NCBI GenBank assembly: GCA_013151655.1
Contig: JAADHX010000449.1
Location: forward strand, 1-11,046
Length of the DNA: 11,046 bases
From: Actinomycetota bacterium
GTDB taxonomy: Bacteria > Actinomycetota > Acidimicrobiia > Acidimicrobiales > Poriferisodalaceae
Direction: 5' to 3'
This document shows positions 1 through 7,342 of this stretch, in pieces. The notes under the pieces were generated by a model that was not told where the DNA came from, did not search any database, and was given only the letters and a program-made list of their open reading frames with translations. How positions within the stretch are numbered: position 1 is the first letter of the stretch; each line of letters opens with the position of its first letter. The position numbers were made by a program, and so were the translations under genes.

Positions 1-1928
1 AGGATCCGATCTCGGGAGACGAGCTTGAAGTCATGTGGGTCAAGGGGTCCGGCGGTGATCTTGGTACGCTGACCGTCGAGGGTCTCGCCGCTCTGGATCT
101 TGAACGAGTGCGCTCGCTCAAGAGGGTCTACTCCAGCGTTGGAGACGAAGACAGAATGCACGAGCTGTTAGATCGTTGTGCCTTCGGTCCACCTGGATCC
201 GCTCCGAGTATCGATACGTCCATGCATGCGTTGATCGACGCTCGGCACGTCGACCACCTACACCCGGACTCTGTTATCGCACTCGCAGCATCGGTCGACG
301 GGGAGGAACTGACCAAGCGATGTTTTGGTGACGAGGTCGCGTGGTTGGCCTGGCGAAGGCCCGGCTTCGAACTTGCCCTCGAGATCGAACGAATCCGCGA
401 GAATCAACCAGGCTTGAAGGGTGTCGTTCTCGGCGGCCATGGCTTGACTACTTGGGGGGACACGTCCGATGAATGTGAGCGCGTCTCTCTACAATTGATC
501 CGGCAAGCTGAGGAGTTCCTTGTGCGGCAGGGGCGATCTGATCCACTGGGTCCGCTTCGCCCAGGATTCGAGCCCCTTCCGGTCGAGGAGCGGCGCAGTG
601 ATGCTCTTGTTCTCGCTCCTCTCCTCCGACGACTTGCGAGCACGGATCGACGTGTCACGGGTTGTTGGTTTCAGGACGATAGTGTCCTGGACTTCATCGG
701 CAGGGAGGCCACTCCTCGGGTTGTCCCATTGGGAACTTCGTGTCCTGATCACTTCATACGTACCAAGGTCCGGCCGCTTCTCTTGGATCTTCCGCCGTCT
801 ACACCGATGGAGGAGCGAGTGGATCGTCTGGCTGAACTCCACCGAGAGTATCGAGAGCAGTATCGGGAATACTATGAGCGGTACTCCGACGACCGGACGC
901 CACCAATGCGGGCAGCTGATCCAGCGGTTTTCCTGATACCGGGCGTAGGAATGTTCACGTTCGGGGCCGACAGGCAAACCGCGCAGGTCGTCGGGGAGTT
1001 CTATCTCAATGCGATCAACGTGATCCGAGGCGCCGAGGCAGTGTCCGCGTATAGCCCAATCTCCGAACGCGAGAAATTCCGCGTGGAGTATTGGGAGCTG
1101 GAAGAGGCGAAACTCCGTCGCCGACCGGCACCAAAGGTACTGAGCGGCAAGGTGGCATTGGTCACAGGAGCCGGATCGGGGATCGGGCGGGCAATCGCTC
1201 AGCGCTTCGCCGAAGCTGGCGCTGTTGTAGCAGTGTTCGATATGGACCTCGCGTCGGCGCGAGCGACGGCTGAGCTAATCGGGTCGACCGATGCCACTCT
1301 CGTCTTGGAGGCGGACGTCACGAACGAAGCGGCGGTCAAAGCTGCTGTCGATGAGGTTGTCATCAGCTATGGCGGAATCGATATCGCGGTCAACAACGCT
1401 GGCTTGTCGCTTTCAGCAAGCCTCCTCGAAACTGCTGTCGTCGACTGGGACAAGCAATACGATGTAATGGCCAAGGGGTCCTTCCTTGTGTCAAAGTACG
1501 TTGCCAAGGTGATGATCGCACAGGGACTCGGAGGAGATATCGTTTACATAGTGAGCAAGAATGCGGTTGTGGCCGGACCCAACAATCTCGCCTACGCGTC
1601 GGCGAAGGCGAGCCAAGCGCATCAGGTGCGGTTGTTAGCCGCCGAGCTTGGTGAGTACGACATTCGAGTGAATGGCATCAGTCCGGATGGGGTGGTCGCG
1701 GGGTCCGGGATCTTCGCCGGTGGGTGGGGGGCAGATCGTGCAGAAGTGTACGGAATCAAGGAGGACGAACTCGGGCAGTTCTATGCGAGCCGAACTCTGT
1801 TGCAGAAAGAGGTTCTCCCCGAGCACGTCGCAGCTGCTGCGCTCGTCCTCGTCGGGGAGGAGCTTTCGAGGACCAGCGGGTTCCTCATTCCCGTCGATGG
1901 CGGCGTGGCATCGGCGTTCCCGAGATGA
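1..1928 (+). CDS. rhaD: Bifunctional rhamnulose-1-phosphate aldolase / L-lactaldehyde dehydrogenase (5' partial)
   Basis: This cytoplasmic enzyme splits L-rhamnulose-1-phosphate into DHAP and L-lactaldehyde and oxidises the aldehyde to L-lactate with NAD. The N-terminal half is a class II aldolase domain: the WVKGSGGDLGTL segment (nt 33-74), the zinc-site motif HVDHLHPD (nt 246-269) and a later GGHGL that likely gives the third His ligand. The C-terminal half, from about nt 1138, is a short-chain dehydrogenase with TGAGSGIG (nt 1164-1187), NNAG (nt 1392-1403), a Ser at nt 1554 and YASAK (nt 1593-1607). The frame is open to the window edge (first codon at nt 3) and reads DPISGDELEV before ATG 33, matching the family's usual sequence at this point. 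ATG 33 is therefore internal and roughly 45-50 N-terminal residues lie outside the window. The stop is TGA 1926-1928, 19 bp before the isomerase gene. The two-domain fusion is the known actinobacterial, Bacillus and rhizobial type; the symbol rhaD/rhaE/rhaEW varies between groups. Confidence 0.95.
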   Translation, partial: DPISGDELEVMWVKGSGGDLGTLTVEGLAALDLERVRSLKRVYSSVGDEDRMHELLDRCAFGPPGSAPSIDTSMHALIDARHVDHLHPDSVIALAASVDGEELTKRCFGDEVAWLAWRRPGFELALEIERIRENQPGLKGVVLGGHGLTTWGDTSDECERVSLQLIRQAEEFLVRQGRSDPLGPLRPGFEPLPVEERRSDALVLAPLLRRLASTDRRVTGCWFQDDSVLDFIGREATPRVVPLGTSCPDHFIRTKVRPLLLDLPPSTPMEERVDRLAELHREYREQYREYYERYSDDRTPPMRAADPAVFLIPGVGMFTFGADRQTAQVVGEFYLNAINVIRGAEAVSAYSPISEREKFRVEYWELEEAKLRRRPAPKVLSGKVALVTGAGSGIGRAIAQRFAEAGAVVAVFDMDLASARATAELIGSTDATLVLEADVTNEAAVKAAVDEVVISYGGIDIAVNNAGLSLSASLLETAVVDWDKQYDVMAKGSFLVSKYVAKVMIAQGLGGDIVYIVSKNAVVAGPNNLAYASAKASQAHQVRLLAAELGEYDIRVNGISPDGVVAGSGIFAGGWGADRAEVYGIKEDELGQFYASRTLLQKEVLPEHVAAAALVLVGEELSRTSGFLIPVDGGVASAFPR

Positions 1929-1947
1929 CGAAACGAGGAGACATGCC

Positions 1948-3234
1948 ATGATCGACTTCGAAAGGGTTGCAGATCTCAACGGGTCCTTTGTATCCAGTTT
2001 GGCAAGGGACATGGAGCATGTCACTCTTCAACTGGATCGGTCGGGGCAGGTCTCGGCTGACGACGTTGTGGACGCATTGTCCAGATTCTCCGTGGCTGCT
2101 CCTTCTTGGGCGCTGGGCACCGGTGGAACGAGGTTCGGAAGATTCCCTATCGGCGGTGAACCGAGATCGACCGAAGAAAAGATTGATGACGTTGCCGCTT
2201 TGAATGCGCTCACGGCCAGCAACCGTTCGATCTCGCTCCACGTTCCATGGGACGACCCGACCGATCCTGATGGTTTGCGCGAGTACGCCGCCGATCGAAA
2301 GATCGAGTTCGACGCAATGAACTCCAATACCTTCCAGGACAATCCGTCGACGACTGGCGGTGGCGCGCTGACCTTCAAGTTCGGCAGCCTCGCCAACTCG
2401 GATCCGGCCGTGCGAAATGCGGCCATCGACCACAACAAGTATGTGATCGATCTCGGAATCCGTCTCGGTTCGCATGCGCTTACCGTTTGGCTTGCCGACG
2501 GTATCAACCACCCAGGTCAGGCCAACCACAGGACGCAGTTCGAGCGTGTTGCCGAAGGCTTGGCCGAGATCCACGACCACCTGCCTGACGATTGGCGCAT
2601 CTACACAGAGCACAAGCCCTTCGAGCCAGCGTTCTACGCCACAGTCAACAACGATTGGGGTTCCTCCCTGCTTCTCGCCCAGGCGGCTGGACCCAAAGCA
2701 TCCTGCCTGGTCGACCTCGGGCATCATCTGCCTAATACGAACATCGAGCACGTGGTGAGTCGCCTGGCGATGCTTGATCGTTTGGGAGGGTTCCACTTCA
2801 ATGATTCCAAGTATGGTGACGATGACCTGACGGCCGGCTCGATCCAACCGTTCCAACTCTTCCTGATTTTCTGCGAACTGATTCAGGCTGGCGGCGGTCG
2901 GCTCCCACCGCTTGCCTACCTGATCGATCAGAGCCACAACATCAAGGACCCTCTCGAGGATTTGATTCAATCAACTGAGGCCGTGTCCATCGCGTACGCT
3001 CAGGCCCTCATCGTCGATTGGGACACACTGCGAGAATCGCAGGACCGTGACGACGCAGCCCTGGCTCAGGAAACACTCCAGTCCGCCTTTCGAACAGATG
3101 TGCGACCTATGGTCGCGGAGGCGCGTCGCCGCGCGGGCGGCGCCATCGCCCCCCTGTGGACATACCGGGCTCTTGCCTATCGAGCGGCCCTGACTGATGA
3201 TCGAGGTTCGACCTCCACAGCTACCGGGCTGTGA
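1948..3234 (+). CDS. rhaI: L-rhamnose isomerase (RhaI type, Pseudomonas stutzeri-like)
   Basis: Converts L-rhamnose to L-rhamnulose in the cytoplasm. The 428-residue length is close to the roughly 430 of the P. stutzeri enzyme, and the frame aligns with that family by eye along its length. This is a metal-dependent TIM barrel of the xylose isomerase superfamily and not the E. coli RhaA type. Metal ligands known from the P. stutzeri structure are all present: E221 (TEHK), D256 and H259 (LVDLGHH), H283, D291 and D293 (GGFHFNDSKYGDDD), and D327 (IDQSHN). Substrate-side motifs LHVPWD and DAMNSNTF are also kept. The start is ATG 1948, preceded by GAGGAG (1935-1940) at a 7-nt gap. The frame stays open upstream to nt 1672, but that part overlaps the aldolase gene and does not resemble the family. 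The stop overlaps the start of the kinase gene. Some relatives accept several aldoses, so the exact sugar range is inferred from context. Confidence 0.96.
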   Translation: MIDFERVADLNGSFVSSLARDMEHVTLQLDRSGQVSADDVVDALSRFSVAAPSWALGTGGTRFGRFPIGGEPRSTEEKIDDVAALNALTASNRSISLHVPWDDPTDPDGLREYAADRKIEFDAMNSNTFQDNPSTTGGGALTFKFGSLANSDPAVRNAAIDHNKYVIDLGIRLGSHALTVWLADGINHPGQANHRTQFERVAEGLAEIHDHLPDDWRIYTEHKPFEPAFYATVNNDWGSSLLLAQAAGPKASCLVDLGHHLPNTNIEHVVSRLAMLDRLGGFHFNDSKYGDDDLTAGSIQPFQLFLIFCELIQAGGGRLPPLAYLIDQSHNIKDPLEDLIQSTEAVSIAYAQALIVDWDTLRESQDRDDAALAQETLQSAFRTDVRPMVAEARRRAGGAIAPLWTYRALAYRAALTDDRGSTSTATGL

Positions 3235-4580
3235 CGAATTCAGGCAGAGTGCTTGCGGTGGATCTTGGAGCGAACTCGATTCGTGTCGCCGCGGTCGACC
3301 TCGAATCTATGACCCCCACGGTCGAGGTGTTGCACAGGTATTGTCACTCGCCGGTTATCGCTTCCGACGGATCTCTGCGCTGGGATTGGCCGCGAATCTT
3401 CGCAGAGGTCGAGATCGGCCTCGGGCGAGGGACAGATTCAGGGCCAGTCGACTCAATTGGCGTTGATGGTTGGGGCGTCGACTATGCGCTACTCGATAAG
3501 CACGGGCACTTGGTCGGGTTGCCGCACTCGTACCGCGACACACGAACAAGGCAGTGGCGTGCGCTAGCAGAAGAGATCGGCATCGAGCGTCTCTACAACA
3601 CAACGGGTGTCCAACTCATGGGGATCAACACGATCTTCCAGCTGGCGACGCACGATCGAACCGAGCGGGATCGCGCAACTCGACTTCTGCTCCTGCCAGA
3701 TCTTCTCGTGAGAGATTTGGGGGGTGTCGAGGGGGCAGAGCGGTCGAATGTTTCCACGACGGGGCTGATGGACAGCCGTACTGGTGACTGGTCCACCGAG
3801 CTCGTGGATGACCTCTCTCTTGATCGATCGTTGTTTCCACGCGTGGGCATCGCTGGCCAACGTGCAGGGAGCTGGCGGAATGTCCCAATTCATGTTGTCG
3901 GCAGCCATGACACGTCTTCGGCCTTCCTTGGTATGCCCGGCGCCTCCTTGGAAGGGACGGTGTTCGTGTCCGCCGGAAGCTGGGTGATCGTGGGAATGGA
4001 ACGCTCCACCGTCGATACGTCGCCTGAGGCCCGGCAGCTCAACTTCTCCAACGAGGTTGGTGCCCTTGGGGGATTCCGGTTCTTGAAGAACGTCGTCGGG
4101 TTTCTGATTCTCGAGCGATGTCGGTCGGGCTGGGGGAATCCGCCGATAGAGGTTCTGATCGACGAGGCGGCTTCCGTTCGTGACGTCGTGCCCAAGTTTG
4201 ATGCCGGAGATCATCGGTTTCTCAATCCCTTGGACATGGAAGACGAGATCAGACGAGCTACAGGAATGGCGGAAGGAACACCGCGAAAGGTGATCGTACG
4301 GAGTGTGCTTGAGTCGATCGTCGATGGGATTGCTAGAGTCATCGACGAACTCTCACAGATCACCGGTGCGCGACTCACTCAGATTTCCATGGTCGGAGGC
4401 GGCTCCCGTGTGCCTCTCATGCATGAGCTGTTATCTCGTAGAACGGGCATGCAGGTGGTCAAGGGATCGACGGAGGCCACGGTGTTGGGTAATGCACTTG
4501 CCCAGGGAGTCGCTCTCGGGCTGTTCAACGATGTACATGCGGCCAGAAAATGGATCGACCAGACGGGAGAGTTGGTGTGA
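3231..4580 (+). CDS. rhaB: L-rhamnulokinase (FGGY family)
   Basis: Phosphorylates L-rhamnulose to L-rhamnulose-1-phosphate with ATP. The 449-residue protein has the FGGY fold: N-terminal phosphate motif DLGANSIRVAAVDL (residues 11-24), GVDGWGVDYALLD (77-89), HSYRDTRT (99-106), GINTIFQL (131-138), catalytic-base motif SHDTSSAF with D227, VFVSAGSW, and the C-terminal nucleotide motif MVGGGSRVPLMHELL (387 onward) followed by GSTEATVLGNALAQG. It is somewhat shorter than the E. coli enzyme (489). The GTG start shares four bases (GTGA, 3231-3234) with the isomerase stop and has no clear Shine-Dalgarno site, so translation is probably coupled to the upstream gene. The next gene starts 42 bp downstream. 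The isomerase and aldolase neighbours, plus the VDGWGVD and QLMGIN motifs, point to rhamnulose over xylulose or fuculose. Confidence 0.94.
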   Translation: MTNSGRVLAVDLGANSIRVAAVDLESMTPTVEVLHRYCHSPVIASDGSLRWDWPRIFAEVEIGLGRGTDSGPVDSIGVDGWGVDYALLDKHGHLVGLPHSYRDTRTRQWRALAEEIGIERLYNTTGVQLMGINTIFQLATHDRTERDRATRLLLLPDLLVRDLGGVEGAERSNVSTTGLMDSRTGDWSTELVDDLSLDRSLFPRVGIAGQRAGSWRNVPIHVVGSHDTSSAFLGMPGASLEGTVFVSAGSWVIVGMERSTVDTSPEARQLNFSNEVGALGGFRFLKNVVGFLILERCRSGWGNPPIEVLIDEAASVRDVVPKFDAGDHRFLNPLDMEDEIRRATGMAEGTPRKVIVRSVLESIVDGIARVIDELSQITGARLTQISMVGGGSRVPLMHELLSRRTGMQVVKGSTEATVLGNALAQGVALGLFNDVHAARKWIDQTGELV

Positions 4581-4589
4581 ACTTTCTAT

Positions 4590-4602
4590 CGAAACTATTT
4601 CG
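4590..4602. promoter_or_regulatory. Candidate operator: perfect inverted repeat CGAAA-N3-TTTCG
   Basis: A perfect palindrome CGAAA-CTA-TTTCG lies in the 42-bp gap between the kinase and the DeoR-family regulator, just upstream of the regulator's Shine-Dalgarno site. TTTCG-type half-sites are seen in operators of some DeoR-family repressors. Its position suggests autoregulation or an internal promoter control point. A related but imperfect copy sits at 7206-7222 in the transporter promoter. Arms of 5 bp are short, so chance is possible. Confidence 0.35.
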
Positions 4603-4622
4603 CTCGACACAAGGGAGGTCCG

Positions 4623-5381
4623 ATGAGCGAGAAGATCTTTGAGAGTCCAGAAGAGCGCCTGAACGAGCTAAGGAACCTGATCTCTGAGCGCGGCACAGTT
4701 CGAATCGACAAGCTGTCGGTCGATCTCGGTGTGAGCGAAATGACGATTCGGCGTGATCTTGACGAGCTCGAAGTACTGGGCGTCGCTCGAAGAGTTCGTG
4801 GCGGAGCGATCGCGATGGGCCCAGAGCCGTTCGCGAATCGTCATCGCCACAATGCTCGGGCCAAGGCGCGTATCGCTGCGAAACTACTCCCCCTACTGCC
4901 TTCCAGCGGTACGGTAGCATTCGATGCATCGTCGACAATACACCGGCTCGCCTCATCGCTGGAGACGGCACGAGACCTGGTAGTTGTCACCAACGGTCTT
5001 GACACCTTCGACGGAGTCGTTGGAAAAGCCGGTATCACGGCCTGGCTTACTGGGGGGACACTGGAACCGACTACTGGTAGCCTCGTTGGTCCTCTCGCCG
5101 CGCATGCCGCTGAGGGGTTCCTCTACGATCTGTTCGTGTGTTCCGCGGCTGCACTCGATCAGAAGGTCGGTTCCTCGGAGGCCAGCGTTGCTGAGTCCGA
5201 TGTGAAGCGGGCATTCAGCCAAACGAGCAGCCGTATCATCCTCGCTGTCGACCACAGCAAGCTCGGAGCACGTGACCAGGCGCGCATGTTCGATCTCAAG
5301 GACGTAGCTCTCCTCGTCACCGATCTTGATCCTGACGACGCTCGACTCGACGCATACAGATCCGAAGTGGACCTCCTATGA
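4623..5381 (+). CDS. DeoR-family transcriptional regulator, probable rhamnose repressor
   Basis: A 252-residue DNA-binding sugar-responsive regulator. The N-terminal winged helix-turn-helix spans about residues 12-62, with the family motif DLGVSEMTIRRDLDELE (34-50) followed by RVRGGA. The C-terminal sugar-phosphate-sensing domain has the family landmarks: FDASSTIHRLA, VVTNGLDTFDGV, WLTGGTLEPTTGSLVG, SSEASVAESDVKRAF and ILAVDHSKLG. The start is ATG 4623 after a strong AAGGGAGGT site (4611-4619). The gene lies inside the rhamnose operon, between kinase and mutarotase, so its target is most likely this locus. The effector is probably a rhamnose-pathway phosphate such as L-rhamnulose-1-phosphate; that is inference. 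DeoR-type regulators mostly repress. The stop codon overlaps an ATG (ATGA, 5378-5381) that opens a minicistron leading into the mutarotase. Confidence 0.93.
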   Translation: MSEKIFESPEERLNELRNLISERGTVRIDKLSVDLGVSEMTIRRDLDELEVLGVARRVRGGAIAMGPEPFANRHRHNARAKARIAAKLLPLLPSSGTVAFDASSTIHRLASSLETARDLVVVTNGLDTFDGVVGKAGITAWLTGGTLEPTTGSLVGPLAAHAAEGFLYDLFVCSAAALDQKVGSSEASVAESDVKRAFSQTSSRIILAVDHSKLGARDQARMFDLKDVALLVTDLDPDDARLDAYRSEVDLL

Positions 5382-5398
5382 ACCAATTCTACGCATGA
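5378..5398 (+). other. Six-codon minicistron linking the regulator and mutarotase genes
   Basis: ATG 5378-5380 overlaps the regulator stop as ATGA (5378-5381). It reads six codons, M-N-Q-F-Y-A, then stops at TGA 5396-5398, which overlaps the mutarotase ATG as a second ATGA (5395-5398). The mutarotase has no visible Shine-Dalgarno site, so ribosomes may reach it by two successive stop/restart events. The arrangement is seen directly; translation of the minicistron is inference. Confidence 0.4.
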
Positions 5399-5715
5399 CT
5401 CGCGTCGCCTTCACGCTCAAGATAAGGGACGACTTGATCGACGAGTACCGACGCAGACATCAAGAGGTCTGGCCCGAGATGAAGGCAGCGCTTCGTCGAC
5501 ACGGATGGCGTAACTACTCTCTCTTCCTGCATACTGACGGGACCCTGTTCGGGTATCTCGAAACGCCGTCGTCTTTGACGGAAGCCCTCGACGGGATGTC
5601 AGACGAAGAAGTCAACGCGCGGTGGCAGGAAGCGATGGCGCCCTTCTTTAGCGGCGATGGGCAACACGCCGATCGAATGATGGAAGAGCTGGTGGAAGTG
5701 TTCCATCTCGACTGA
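5395..5715 (+). CDS. rhaM: L-rhamnose mutarotase
   Basis: Interconverts the beta and alpha anomers of L-rhamnose so the isomerase receives its preferred form. The 106-residue length is that of the RhaM (YiiL) family, a small dimeric ferredoxin-like fold. Conserved residues are in register with E. coli RhaM: Y18 and H22 in EYRRRHQEVWPEM, then the family motifs RNYSLFL, VNARWQEAMAPFF and the C-terminal EEVFHL-type ending (here VEVFHLD). I chose ATG 5395 because the MTRVAFTLKIR N-terminus matches the family. The frame stays open upstream to nt 5326, but that part overlaps the regulator. No Shine-Dalgarno site is visible; the start overlaps the stop of a minicistron and lies 13 nt after the regulator stop, suggesting coupled translation. 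It is the last gene of the catabolic operon and converges on the glycosidase gene 73 bp away. Confidence 0.96.
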   Translation: MTRVAFTLKIRDDLIDEYRRRHQEVWPEMKAALRRHGWRNYSLFLHTDGTLFGYLETPSSLTEALDGMSDEEVNARWQEAMAPFFSGDGQHADRMMEELVEVFHLD

Positions 5716-5788
5716 ACTCACGATAGATGCTGTCGAACCACGGTAGGACGATTCGAACGCATCCGCGGGCGATCACCACCGGCGGGAA

Positions 5789-7162
5789 TCAGGGCAGCCG
5801 TCGGATGTACGCAGCGGCGCCGGATTCTTCGGATGGGCTGCGAAGGTTCAAGCGGTTGTCGACCGTGACGGTCGAGTTCCCTGTGACGAGTTCTGGCGGC
5901 CATACCCACTCAATGGAGTACGTTCCATTCCCGATGTCGAGCGTCGCGCTCGGCGCGTCCGCCAAGTAAACGATCCACTCGTTGGCGCCGGCAAGACAGT
6001 ACCCGCTCGACGCGATCGCGAGGTCCGGCACCGCGAACGTCATGTCGAATCGCTCCGATAGGCACCGCGTCTCCGACAGTGCGAGGCGGATGTCATGTCG
6101 CCAATCGGAAGTTGGAGGAAATGTCTCGATACCTCCGTCCATGAACATCAAGTTGTGTCCTCGGGTGAATGTGCGCCACACCCAATCCACCGATCCGCCT
6201 TCGCCCCACAGGTGGTCGGTATCGACGATAACGATTTTGTCGCCATCTCCTGAAGGTGGTTCGGTCCGATAGTCGAAGGGCGCGCATGCGGCTCGGCCCG
6301 GCGAAATCCAGTCCGCGGAGGAGGCATACAGATCGAGATTCGTTCCTACAGGGAACTGAAACGTCATACCAACGGGATGTTGCTGCGCGAGATCCGCCTC
6401 GCACTCCTTGACGAACTGGATCATGTCATGCTGCCAATCCGTAGAACTAGCATCGCTCTCGTTGGAGATCTCGAACATGACATTGTCGAGATCGTTGACC
6501 GTCTCCACGACTCGTTTCACATAGCGCCTCTGTATGTCGAGGACATCGCGGTTGAGTAAGGTGTGAGTGGACTGTCCGGTCCCGCCACCCGCGTGCATGA
6601 TGCTTACGGAGCTCATTGTGACGACTGCAGACGTCGCGTCGATCTCGTTGATGTTGTTGGAGCCGTTGAGTGGGTGACCGAACCAGGGGTTTCCCGGTCC
6701 AATCTTGGGTTCGATACTCCAACCCTGGAAGAGCATCACGGCGACATAGACCCCCGCCTCTCCGAGAGCAGCCACTCTTGAACGGAGCCTATCGAAGTAG
6801 ACCGGATTGAATTCGTCGAGATCAAATCGAGGTTTGCCGTCGATCGATACTCCCGGGCCGGTACGGAGATACGGCATAGGATCCGAGAAATAGCGATCTG
6901 TTGACCACGAGCCCCAGCCCGATTCTTCCCATACCCAGAGTCGAGTGAAGTTGTGGTTGTTCTCTCTCATGAACTCGACGTAGGCGTCGAAATCGAACAC
7001 GGGCGGGGGATCACTGAATCCTCGGTCCTGGAGATTCTGCCATACATGTGAGCCGGCGAGATATACGGCGTGACCCTCCGGGTTAGTGAAGTAACGCCGG
7101 TTTTGTGGATGGATATGGAGCGGACCCATACGTGCGGTGATGTCGGTCGTGTGTTGGTTCAT
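5789..7162 (-). CDS. Clan-A-like glycoside hydrolase, DUF4038/apiosidase-like, leaderless
   Basis: A 457-residue protein with the look of a (beta/alpha)8 retaining glycosidase. Landmarks: N-terminal NPEGHAVYLAGSHVWQNLQD (about 27-46), NNHNFTRLWVWEE (68-80), EISNES (231-236) with E235 as the likely acid/base in the usual Asn-Glu pair, and VIVDTDHLWGEGG (311-323), where a Asp or Glu could be the nucleophile. From about residue 380 a short beta-rich tail (YCLAGANEWIVYLADA onward) resembles the putative collagen-binding domain that follows DUF4038 catalytic domains. There is no signal peptide or transmembrane helix, so it should act in the cytoplasm. The start is ATG 7160-7162, with GAGGAG about 10 nt upstream. 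It converges on the rhamnose operon and diverges from the importer genes, which suggests that it trims an imported rhamnose-containing glycoside. The substrate is not known from sequence, and the exact GH family assignment is tentative. Confidence 0.75.
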   Translation of the reverse strand: MNQHTTDITARMGPLHIHPQNRRYFTNPEGHAVYLAGSHVWQNLQDRGFSDPPPVFDFDAYVEFMRENNHNFTRLWVWEESGWGSWSTDRYFSDPMPYLRTGPGVSIDGKPRFDLDEFNPVYFDRLRSRVAALGEAGVYVAVMLFQGWSIEPKIGPGNPWFGHPLNGSNNINEIDATSAVVTMSSVSIMHAGGGTGQSTHTLLNRDVLDIQRRYVKRVVETVNDLDNVMFEISNESDASSTDWQHDMIQFVKECEADLAQQHPVGMTFQFPVGTNLDLYASSADWISPGRAACAPFDYRTEPPSGDGDKIVIVDTDHLWGEGGSVDWVWRTFTRGHNLMFMDGGIETFPPTSDWRHDIRLALSETRCLSERFDMTFAVPDLAIASSGYCLAGANEWIVYLADAPSATLDIGNGTYSIEWVWPPELVTGNSTVTVDNRLNLRSPSEESGAAAYIRRLP

Positions 7163-7191
7163 AGGCGGGTACTCCTCGGTTACGGCGACTC

Positions 7192-7220
7192 TTGACGTCG
7201 GTTAGCGAAACTGTTAGATT
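7192..7220 (+). promoter_or_regulatory. Sigma-70-type promoter of the sugar importer operon
   Basis: TTGACG (7192-7197) and TAGATT (7215-7220) are separated by 17 nt, giving 5/6 and 4/6 matches to the -35 and -10 consensus. Transcription from about 7227 would give a leader of some 115 nt before the binding-protein ATG. An imperfect inverted repeat CGAAA-N8-TTTC (7206-7222) overlaps the spacer and -10 box, where a repressor would block RNA polymerase. Confidence 0.55.
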
Positions 7221-7222
7221 TC
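7206..7222. promoter_or_regulatory. Candidate operator over the importer -10 box (CGAAA-N8-TTTC)
   Basis: CGAAACTGTTAGATTTC shares nine of its first ten bases with the perfect palindrome at 4590-4602 upstream of the DeoR-family gene. Its location over the -10 element fits repression by that regulator. The second half-site is incomplete (TTTCA instead of TTTCG) and the spacing differs, so this is a hypothesis. The core CGAAACT also occurs inside coding sequence near nt 1107 and nt 4877, which weakens it. Confidence 0.3.
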
Positions 7223-7248
7223 ACATCATCTACCACGATAGCACCCGT

Positions 7249-7261
7249 TTAGTTGGACTAA
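7249..7261. promoter_or_regulatory. Inverted repeat TTAGT-TGG-ACTAA in the divergent region
   Basis: A perfect 5-bp inverted repeat with a 3-bp centre, near the middle of the 180-bp region between the glycosidase and importer genes. It lies just downstream of the predicted importer promoter and could serve either direction. I see no second copy elsewhere in the window. Confidence 0.25.
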
Positions 7262-7342
7262 GAAATTGGTCGCGATTGATCAGAATGGGCCGCTCGAAGA
7301 TGGTAGTGGACGGACCTGACGACCACACGTAGGAGACATCTG

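Noticed and set aside
33..35. ATG 33 as the true start of the aldolase-dehydrogenase gene
   Set aside because: The frame is open to the window edge and the residues before it (DPISGDELEV) fit the family, so the gene begins outside the window.
489..977. A 162-codon minus-strand frame inside the aldolase gene
   Set aside because: It is antisense to a well-supported enzyme and shows no family features.
1885..2970. A 361-codon open frame on the minus strand
   Set aside because: It lies wholly antisense to the isomerase gene, whose family identity and metal ligands are clear, and its product has no family motif.
5763..5785. CCGC-GG / CC-g-GCGG hairpin between the convergent mutarotase and glycosidase genes as a shared terminator
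   Set aside because: Only six pairs with a bulge and a ten-base loop, and no T tract on either strand.
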